Program-made: the position numbers and the translations under genes | The notes under the pieces: generated by a model | What the model was told of the DNA's origin: nothing | Seen by the model: the letters and a program-made list of their open reading frames with translations, nothing else | Databases searched by the model: none | In this document: one piece after another, positions 57,259-64,000 of the stretch | Position numbering within the stretch: position 1 is the first letter of the stretch | Layout of the letters: each line of letters begins with the position of its first letter | Assembly (NCBI GenBank): GCA_963970005.1 | Contig: CAXAMN010003936.1 | Span: forward strand, 87,710 to 151,709 | Direction: 5' to 3' | Length of the DNA stretch: 64,000 bases | Source of the DNA: Durusdinium trenchii | Lineage: Eukaryota; Sar; Dinophyceae; Suessiales; Symbiodiniaceae

Positions 57259-57452
57259 CCCAAGTTGGTCTGTTGGTGTGGGTCCGAAGAACACAAATTC
57301 AGAGTAGTAGTCACCGGCTCCTTGACTGTTCTCCAACTCCAGTGATTGGTGATGCCCGCAGCGCTCCGTCTGCTCGGCTCTCTTCGACGCCTCTGCAAAC
57401 GCGTCGACGATGTCGGGGTCGGCTTCGGTCGCTTTTGGGGGCTCCCAGAGTC
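57259..57452 (-). CDS. Gene M, probable exon 4
   Basis: 64 codons with LWEPPKATEADPDIVDAFAE, ASKRAEQTERCGHHQS and YYSEFVFFGPTPTDQ. Acceptor CTAG|GACT, donor GGG|GTAATA, phase 0. Assigned by order and phase. Confidence 0.6.
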
Positions 57453-57718
57453 CTAGAGTTGGGCTGCCCGGGCAATCATTCGTCGAACTTCTCCCAAATG
57501 ACTCGCACAGAAAAGGCCTGAAAGCTCACATGAAAAGTACTAGAATTTACCCTCCGGCTCACTCACATGGAAGTGGATGGCACCTGTTTGTAGGTGAAAA
57601 TGGCCTTGCCAATGGCCCCCTTCCATCCACTTCCATGTTAGTGAGTGGAGTGTACTGACCCGATCTTCCAATTCTTCCCGTTATATATATATATAACTAT
57701 ATAACTAATTCCCACCAC

Positions 57719-57803
57719 CGCACTCATCCAACCAGCGTGCCTCCTCCCAGAAAAACTTCCACTCCACAAAGGGCTTACGACGATGCTCCAGCAGCTCCTG
57801 GTC
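57719..57803 (-). CDS. Gene M, probable exon 3
   Basis: 28 codons reading DQELLEHRRKPFVEWKFFWE then EARWLDEC. Acceptor ACAG|GACC, donor G|GTGGTG. Phase fits exon 2 and the next exon. Confidence 0.6.
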
Positions 57804-57986
57804 CTGTGGAAATGCACCAACATGCACCAACCGTCAACCTACAAAAGAACATGTCACAACTCCTCTCTTGAAAAGCAAGGTGTTCGAGTTGTTGGGGGGT
57901 GTGGGGTCAAACTACCTAAACATCATCTTCTACATTCTTGTGCAGGGGTACATCCGTGTCGGATCCCATCGTAGCCCCCAAACCAG

Positions 57987-58079
57987 TGTTGGGTCCATGT
58001 AGACCCGTAGGTGTCGTGGAGGTCGCCAGGGCGGCTGCAGCGCCAAGTGTCGAAGGGGCCCTTGGGGTCCACGATCTTC
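57987..58079 (-). CDS. Exon-like segment of unclear assignment
   Basis: Reads KIVDPKGPFDTWRCSRPGDL and later QHWFGGYDGIRH, clearly protein-like, after an acceptor CTCAG|GAAG. Its phase does not fit between exons 2 and 3 of gene M, which join without it. May be an alternative exon or belong elsewhere. Not recognised; the 3' end is approximate. Confidence 0.35.
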
Positions 58080-58981
58080 CTGAGACGGCAGACGCGAGGT
58101 GCAATGAGGAGATGTTCCTTTCTTGGCAAATAGCTACCAGTAGCTTCTTGCTACTAGTAGTAATGGCCTCCAACCTACTAGCGATGGCCTTCTACTACTT
58201 TGATGCTTCATGATCTTCATGGCAACGGATTTTCTGGGACATGATTTTGTTTGAGTTGCCTTGAGGATTGAGCTTCAAGCACCTCCTGAAGCTGCTTGGG
58301 GTATCGATTTGGGTTTTGGGGTGGTCTGGACCCTGTGAAGACCAAAACGCATCATGTCACGTTCCATCCCCTCCCAAGTCCCAGAAGTGCAAATCAATTA
58401 GGGGAATGGCGGGGATGGGTAGTTCACACACACATATATATATATATTTACGACTCACTGCAAGTCAATCTATAATATATGTATCATTATTTATGTATCT
58501 GATGTGTACATCATATAAGCCATCCTTTATCCATTTGTTGAATCGACGGGTCGCCCAAAATTGAGTGCTCACAAACCGTCGTTGCCTTTCTGTCCGCCAA
58601 GCTTCAGTCAAAGACCTTTCATCTTCATGACGCGTCCTTGGTCCACCAACATTGACCTTTTCTAGCATCCCTTTATTTTTTTCTGGAATGATGGATGGTG
58701 ACCTGGCCAATGGGACAATGCGTGGCGCATGGAACACTACGGGAAAAGAGGAAGCTGAGTTTCATCCAAGTCCAAAATTGTTCAAATGCAGCAATGGACA
58801 GCCCAAACACCCAATGAACCCCAAATCTTTGGATGGCCTTTGGATGGGACCAGGTGAAAATCTGTGAACAACTTGGTCTGGCCCAACTTGGGTCAAGATG
58901 GAGGGGGGCACCTGTGATGACTGGACCCAGGAATTAGCAAAAGCACCCTAAGATAGGCAGGACTATAGTCACTGGTCAAAC

Positions 58982-59148
58982 CTCCTGTCTTCCTCTCAAG
59001 CGAAAATCCATCGAAATCCGAACTCCGAGCGGCTCAAAGTGCCACTTGGCTGTCCGGGTGATCTTCGTGTGATCCGTGCAGCGGGGATCCACGACCACCG
59101 AGTCCAAGGCATCGGCATTCGCCAGCAGCCACGACAGGTCCCCCTTGC
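58982..59148 (-). CDS. Gene M, exon 2
   Basis: 55 codons beginning KGDLSWLLANADALDSVVVD then PRCTDHTKITR, completing GGKG and giving the second Rossmann strand with the acidic residue expected to bind the cofactor ribose. Acceptor CGAG|GCAA, donor GAG|GTTTGA, phase 0. Confidence 0.82.
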
Positions 59149-59284
59149 CTCGGCACCGGATCAGCCGAAAGAATTCCCAGGGCGATGCACCCGACGTGGT
59201 CTCCCACTTCCGGACGCTTCTTTTCGTCGCGCTTTGGGATCCCGCCCGAGGACGAACACGTCGCTGCGGCATGGCACTCCCCAC

Positions 59285-59399
59285 CTCCGGCCACATCCAG
59301 CACCGTTCTCCCCGTCCAGTGTGCGTCGTGGAGGTCCCAGGTCTTGACCACAAAGTCGCGGAAGGCAAAGACCCGTTCACGCTGGGGGATCGCCGCCAT
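59285..59399 (-). CDS. Nested methyltransferase-like gene M, exon 1
   Basis: Starts at an ATG (MAAIPQRERVFAFRDFVV) and runs 38 codons to TVLDVAG plus one base. VLDVAGGKG is the glycine-rich S-adenosylmethionine-binding loop of class I methyltransferases. I recall a eukaryotic family with the same layout (VLDVAGGKG, then HPDQATE, then PFAVVPCCVFP). Donor G|GTGGGG. The start is the first ATG of the frame. The gene lies inside a dynein interval on the same strand. Confidence 0.82.
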
Positions 59400-60315
59400 G
59401 GCGGGCCGCAGGGGTCGGCGGGGAGTGGGGAGTGGGCGTTGGTGGGGAGTGGGGGGGGGGTCTTGGAGAGAGAGGGATGGGGGCAACCGTGTCAGTTTCC
59501 GGAGGGCAGTTGCGCCCTGGAAGATTTCGACATGGCGGAGGAAGCTGGGTCCTCCAAAGGTTCATTTTCAAGTTGCATGTTAATTTTCCCGCGTGTATCT
59601 GGAAAAGATCTGTATGATTGGATGGGCTTGGGCAGAATGGAAAAGACTATAGTTGCCGACAACTTTGCCGACACCCCCAGTTCTGCACAGCTGCAAGATC
59701 TAGAGAGGCAAGAGCGATATCCAGGTCAAATACCATGTTCTTTACATGACTTGATGATGACAAAGGTTCTGCAGTTCTGTGATCTTGGAGTGGAGCCTGT
59801 CAAATCAGAAGTGCTTGAAGGGCGTAGGCGTAGTCAGCGCTGGGAAGGCAACCACTTTTCAGAGACTAGGAAAAGCAAATTTGGTCCCAAGGTCCCCCCG
59901 AGTCCCCAGTTCCAAAATCCAAAATGGTGTCTTTTTTGTTTGGCTGGTCCTTCTCAAATAGCTTGCAGCTGCAGTGTGTTCACCACCAAGGAGGTGATTG
60001 ATCAGCAAACTCGGAAGATGGGCAGTTGACCCCCCTGTACAAGTTAGTTGATAGCAGTGGATCATATCTGACAATAATATATACATCTACAGGAGGTGCA
60101 GGTAGCAACTACGAGGGAATGATTTGAGAAATGATTTGAAATGAGTGATGTTCTTTTTCAAACAGGGTGAAAAAGAAGGTCTTACAATCATCTGTGGGAA
60201 GGGGCCTATACTTATCTATACTTTATTACAACTTGTAACCACATGCATTGGAACCCATCTCGTTGGCCCAACGATCCCGCCGGACCAGTCAACGGCGAAC
60301 GGCCGTCGTCCAAAC

Positions 60316-60375
60316 CTGCTCCATGAAGACCATGCCACACCGCGACACCGTGGCAGGAGATGCAAAGGTCAAGTC
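60316..60375 (-). CDS. Dynein exon: AAA2 sensor block SPATVSRCGMV
   Basis: 20 codons centred on ASPATVSRCGMVF, the most conserved AAA2 signature of heavy chains. Acceptor GGAG|GACT, donor CAG|GTTTGG, phase 0. The next dynein exon found lies 7 kb downstream, and a complete unrelated gene sits between the two. Confidence 0.95.
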
Positions 60376-61134
60376 CTCCCCAATGCGGTCAGGATCGGAT
60401 AAGAAGACGGCGAGGTTTCGACGGTTTCTACTTGTGAGTGAGAATATGTTTTTCATGACTGGTGAAAACGAAGCACTGCATTGCCGACGTGGTAGGCCTT
60501 GTCTCGGTGGTGGGTGACATGGTGTGTTTCTATTTATGGTGAGGTGGACATTTCCACGATAGTTGTAGTCGTAGTGTCTGACTGTTGGTGAAAGGATGCT
60601 TTCACGTTGCAAGTGGTCTGTTTGAAATTGTCGTTGGTGCGTCCTTTTATTATGCCAATGTGATCCGGACAAAATGACTGACAAAGGTGAAATCCACACT
60701 CAACCAAACAAACACGGAACTAGCGCACCCTCTTCTTGCTAAGCAAAGGCATCTCGCTAGCAACAGCTAGCTTTCTGAAAAAAAAAAGAAACATTAGTCA
60801 TATAGATATTGGAACCTCCAAATCTATACATTATTATATAAGAATCATAGGATGTAGGTGGTTAAGCTTCACCTGAGTCCTCACTCTGGCTCTGCTCCCG
60901 GTAACAGGGAACGCCCTGTCTGGGCGTTACACAACGGATTCCTCCACCTCGAACATCATCGTGGTGACCTCGGAGCTGTCGACCCCGTACGCCTTACCAC
61001 CTCTGACCTAGCAAATGAACAGCACTGGAACTCCACTGACCGAGGTCAGTGGACATCGGTCCTCACTAAACTCGCATCGGTCCGCCGGCTGCGGGTGACA
61101 GGCATCGGTCCACAGGTCGCTCTAAGGATTCCAC

Positions 61135-61185
61135 GGGGCTCAACTTGATGATCTCGCCACTGTTTAAACAGAGCTTCTTGTTGTC
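61135..61185 (-). CDS. Dynein exon: AAA2, DNKKLCL block
   Basis: 17 codons containing DNKKLCLNSGEIIKLS, matching the family DDNKKLCLMSGEIIQ block. Acceptor TGAG|GACA, donor CCC|GTGGAA. Phase 0 at both ends. The roughly ten residues normally present before the next exon (FE..DL) were not located. Confidence 0.92.
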
Positions 61186-61325
61186 CTCAGGGACGCCAGA
61201 AGTCGTGGAGTGATGAAGACTGCTGTTTTTTGGGACTCCTCCGGACCGAAATCCGAAAGAATGAAAATGAACTTCAACATCTCTGGAGGCACCATTGGGC
61301 ACCCCATTGGGCTGAGAGCTCCGGC

Positions 61326-61376
61326 ATCAAGGACAGTGTTCATGTTCTCAATCCACACTGCGTCCACTGGCCCATC
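61326..61376 (-). CDS. Dynein exon: AAA2 Walker B region
   Basis: 17 codons reading DGPVDAVWIENMNTVLD, the conserved AAA2 block. Acceptor TCAG|GATG, donor GAT|GCCGGA (GC type). Phase 0 at both ends. Joined to the flanking exons it gives ML-DGPVDAVW and VLD-DNKKLC, as in the family. Confidence 0.93.
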
Positions 61377-61623
61377 CTGAGCCGTTCTTGCGACATACAG
61401 GACCCTTCTTCCATAGCAGCTGTTGGCATCCTACCTACCAATGGTAGTTGAATGTAGTTGATGACCTTCCTGAATGCAAGAGCAACCATCTATACACTCC
61501 AAAGCCGCAAAGAGGATACTTGTGTACAGAGTACGTTGATTTGGAATATAGATCATATAGCTCAAACATGTCTCGTCTCACCCGTGCTCCGAGCTCCGGG
61601 CTCGCCGCTCCGGGCGCCCCGAC

Positions 61624-61753
61624 GAGCATGATCCACTGCCGGTGCGAAGGGTCTGCGTTCGCCGTGTAGCGGACCGTCAAGGCGAGGATGCCGTCGGTCC
61701 ACTCGTGGGTGTTCTCATCGAAATCGCCATAGAGTTGGCCCTGCTTGATGGAC
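61624..61753 (-). CDS. Dynein exon: AAA2 core
   Basis: 43 codons containing QLYGDFDENTHEWTDG, a near-invariant AAA2 block that follows the NPKS/NPKA motif of inner-arm dyneins, and ending in RQWIML just before the DGPVD strand. Acceptor TCCAG|GTCC, donor CTC|GTCGGG. One of the strongest subfamily indicators in the window. Confidence 0.9.
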
Positions 61754-62684
61754 CTGGACGTGCGCCGATGGGTCGATGGACACGAAGTGCCCGCCCACAA
61801 GGGCGCACGCGTATGCACGCGTGGAGATGAGGTCGGCCCCGGAAACAGGGTGATGATGGACGGGGTGTCAACGCGGTGGAAGAAGGATGAGGAAGACTAC
61901 GAGGAGGGGGGTGTTATAGATGGGTGATGAGGTAAAGGGGAATGACTGACTGGTCTTTTCAGGAATATATCGATGATGAATAGATATAAGTATATATATA
62001 TATAGCAATGGCAGGCAGCTAGCACGCCATGTGTCAAAACCCAGGACATGAAATCACTGTCCCCTTTGGAGGTCAAAATGGCTCCCTTGGGCATGGACAA
62101 GGCGTTGTTTGAACCGTGTGGGACGTGTCGGCAGGACATGAGCAAAAGTTGCACATGCATTCCATGGTCACAGCAAGAACCCAGTGCATCCAACTTGAAG
62201 AACAAACATGAAGAACAAAAGAAGAAAAATAAAGAGGGAGGTCAAGAAAAAGCACTGTTTTCCTAGAATTGGCAACACAAATCACATAGGTGTTCCATGC
62301 GTGTCTGAGATCACGACTTTGGGTTGATCTTGTGAATCTGGCAAGGCAGGTACAAGTCACCTGATTCAGTCGAAAAGGCCATGTATGACTCGGTGTGCGT
62401 TCCATTTCCACCAGAAGAAGTCCAATCGATGGGCTTGCCAGGCATCCGGAATCTGGACACACTGACCGGAGCCATCCAGTAATTATGACGCGTCTCGTTC
62501 GTGCAAGTCTACAGCATTTCTCGGTACTGGGTTGCACAAAAGAACCGCAACATCATGCCATTTTCCCATGCAACACATCGGTTCTGAGTTCTGAGATGTT
62601 CGTTTCGTCCCTGTCGACCCAAGAAACGGGGGCCGTCGCCAGGGACCAAAAGCAACGGGGGCCGTTCGCGTCCGTCGAACTCAC

Positions 62685-62743
62685 CGTCCGTCCAAGGAGC
62701 CGTCGGCCACAGCAGCCAAAGCCGCTGAAAGCACGTTTTCGAC
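62685..62743 (-). CDS. Dynein exon: AAA2, helix after Walker A
   Basis: Reads VLSAALAAVADGSL, matching the segment that follows the AAA2 P-loop lysine in axonemal heavy chains (typically GKT..x.VL..AL..L). Acceptor CCAG|GTCG, donor CG|GTGAGT. Starts in phase 0 and ends in phase 2. The exon carrying the P-loop itself was not found to the right. Confidence 0.7.
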
Positions 62744-63689
62744 CTGGCGGACCGGGTGAAAACACGGCGTGTTGGAGGGTGAAAGGTGTGAAATACAGGT
62801 ACCTAGTGGCACTCCAACCCAAAAGCAAGGGCACTCCAACCTACCAGCGATGGCCTCCAACCTACTAGCGATGGTCCAACCTAGTGGCACTTCCAGGTAT
62901 GTGGCTTCTTGCTTCCGAAATGTATCATCTGCAAAGGTTCTACTGTCGGAGATCGGTCGGGCTAGGGTGGAACTTCCAATGACAGAAGGGCCTCAGGGAA
63001 ATGAAGGGAGGGAACCATGAATTGCTTGCTGTTGGAATGTCTTCAGCAGGGCTTCAGGTGAACATGTGTTGATGTGGCATGCTCCACAAGCTCCAAAGAT
63101 GCCAGCTGTAGTGAGCCAACCCCAAAATGTGCCAAATATCCCTTCACAAGTTCACAAGGCAATATGTATGGCCCGTGTCTTTCAGGGTGGGGGTCTTGCT
63201 CACCATTTTATAGACATAAACTGGGGGGCCCAACCCCCTTGAGTCACCTAAGTCGGGGGGGGTGACCCACACCCTTGCAACCCTGAGACGTCTCCATTGC
63301 CTCTGTCTTCCCTGAGACGTTCATGCCTTAGTCAATCGATGCGTACGCAACATCGAGCATCATCCTCGAGCCAGCTTGACATTGTCTGCCTCAACATCAA
63401 ACACAGACCCAGGACCTGTACCCTCAGAAGAAGCATGGACATTCTGGCTCAAGATTGGATAATTAGTCAGTCTACAGTGTAGTTAGTAGAAGAAGGAAGA
63501 AACAAGATTCTCCCTGCAAGTGGTGACTTGAGAGAGGAGGGGGTGAACGAAAGGTAGCAGGCAATCACAAGTAACCCTGGTAGAAGTCCATGACGGCGTG
63601 AACCGGCGCAGGGGGGATTTGATCCAGGGGGGGCCCCCCCGTAAGAGGGAAGAGTATACCCTATGTGCCGCGCAGTCTGCCTTGAGATA

Positions 63690-64000
63690 ATTTGAGCTAA
63701 CATAATTATATAAATATATAGATTAATAATTATATACTATATCAAAAATAAAATATTTAAATTGGGCTGTCGTCTGATATGTTCAGATTTCTAAAATCAA
63801 ATCGCAATCTTTTATATTTCTATATTTTTAAAAAAAAAAATATTTTTTTTTAAAATTTTTAAATCATCTGGAAATCTGGTGATCTCTAGGAACAGTCCTA
63901 CGATATAATTTTTTAAAATATTTTAAACTTTTCGGAGCCTTGAAACATTTAAAAAATTTAAAACAATTAAATCGCAATCTTTTATATTTTTTACATTTTT
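63690..64000. repeat. AT-rich right edge with 170-bp direct repeat
   Basis: Composition falls abruptly to mostly A and T. AATCGCAATCTTTTATATTT occurs at about 63800 and again 170 bp later, so a tandem repeat may continue past the window. Confidence 0.75.

Larger units (their letters stand above)
1..64000 (-). other. Dynein heavy chain gene, internal part (AAA2 to stalk)
   Basis: This is the span of an axonemal dynein heavy chain, the ATP-driven motor subunit that slides flagellar doublets. The gene enters at the right edge in AAA2 and leaves at the left edge inside the microtubule-binding stalk, so both ends are outside. About 50 exons were placed by matching translations to the conserved family (SPATVSRCGMV, FIDDMNMP, GAMGPPG, GVGGSGRKS, VTPTSYLELI, FDKDNIP). 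The AAA2 segment GQLYGDFDENTHEWTDG resembles single-headed inner-arm chains (DNAH3/DNAH7 type); the subfamily call is inference. Exons are mostly 40-110 nt; introns run from about 0.1 to 12.5 kb. Not found: the Walker A exon of AAA2, one exon after the AAA2 SPATVSRC exon, one or two around 50.5-49.7 kb, one before the SAQT exon, one between 41.8 and 40.7 kb, one between 40.0 and 31.1 kb, and one around 26.5-25.9 kb. Confidence 0.93.

Noticed and set aside
1-64000. Search by eye for tRNA, rRNA, snRNA, CRISPR arrays and the dinoflagellate spliced leader (CCGTAGCCATTTTGGCTCAAG).
   Set aside because: None seen. The tandem arrays present have no spacer structure like CRISPR, and no full or near-full leader copy was noticed; a computed scan would be needed for diverged relicts.

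Overview
This window looks like nuclear DNA of a dinoflagellate, most likely a Symbiodinium-type (Suessiales) genome. The evidence is very low coding density, tiny exons (23-130 nt) in long introns, 5' splice sites split between GT, GC and GA, 3' sites that are almost always AG|G, and recognisable genes all on one strand. No bacterial operon, rRNA, tRNA or CRISPR array was seen. I also looked for the dinoflagellate spliced-leader sequence and did not find it. All exons were placed by eye from translations and splice motifs, so ends may be off by a few bases. One 10-N assembly gap lies at 7999-8008.

The backbone is one minus-strand gene crossing the whole window: an axonemal dynein heavy chain, closest by motif to single-headed inner-arm types (DNAH3/DNAH7-like). 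Reading right to left it encodes AAA2 (62.7-60.3 kb), the AAA2-AAA3 linker and AAA3 (53.3-40.0 kb), the AAA3-AAA4 linker and AAA4 (31.1-16.7 kb) and the first half of the microtubule-binding stalk (16.0-0.2 kb). About 50 exons could be placed. Most join in frame and reproduce family spacing. AAA1, the tail, AAA5, AAA6 and the C terminus lie outside.

Several large dynein introns hold other genes on the same strand. The 15.0-2.5 kb intron holds a multi-exon gene with a membrane anchor and a set of cysteine/tryptophan motifs (11.0-5.4 kb), preceded by polytopic membrane exons (14.3-12.7 kb). The 24.6-18.4 kb intron holds the end of one gene (22.8 kb) and a polytopic membrane protein (22.1-20.7 kb). 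The 40.0-31.1 kb interval holds a helical-repeat protein (about 39.7-32.3 kb) whose own intron carries a 2.2-kb 13-bp minisatellite. The 49.2-47.0 kb interval holds a short single-exon membrane protein gene. The 60.3-53.3 kb interval holds a methyltransferase-like gene (59.4-54.8 kb). In the first two cases the dynein exons on either side join directly in phase with family-correct spacing, so the inner genes are cleanly nested.

The rest is intronic sequence with microsatellites, minisatellites, a cluster of TCCTAAGTCAT motifs (46.1-46.7 kb), small dispersed repeats and an AT-rich right edge.
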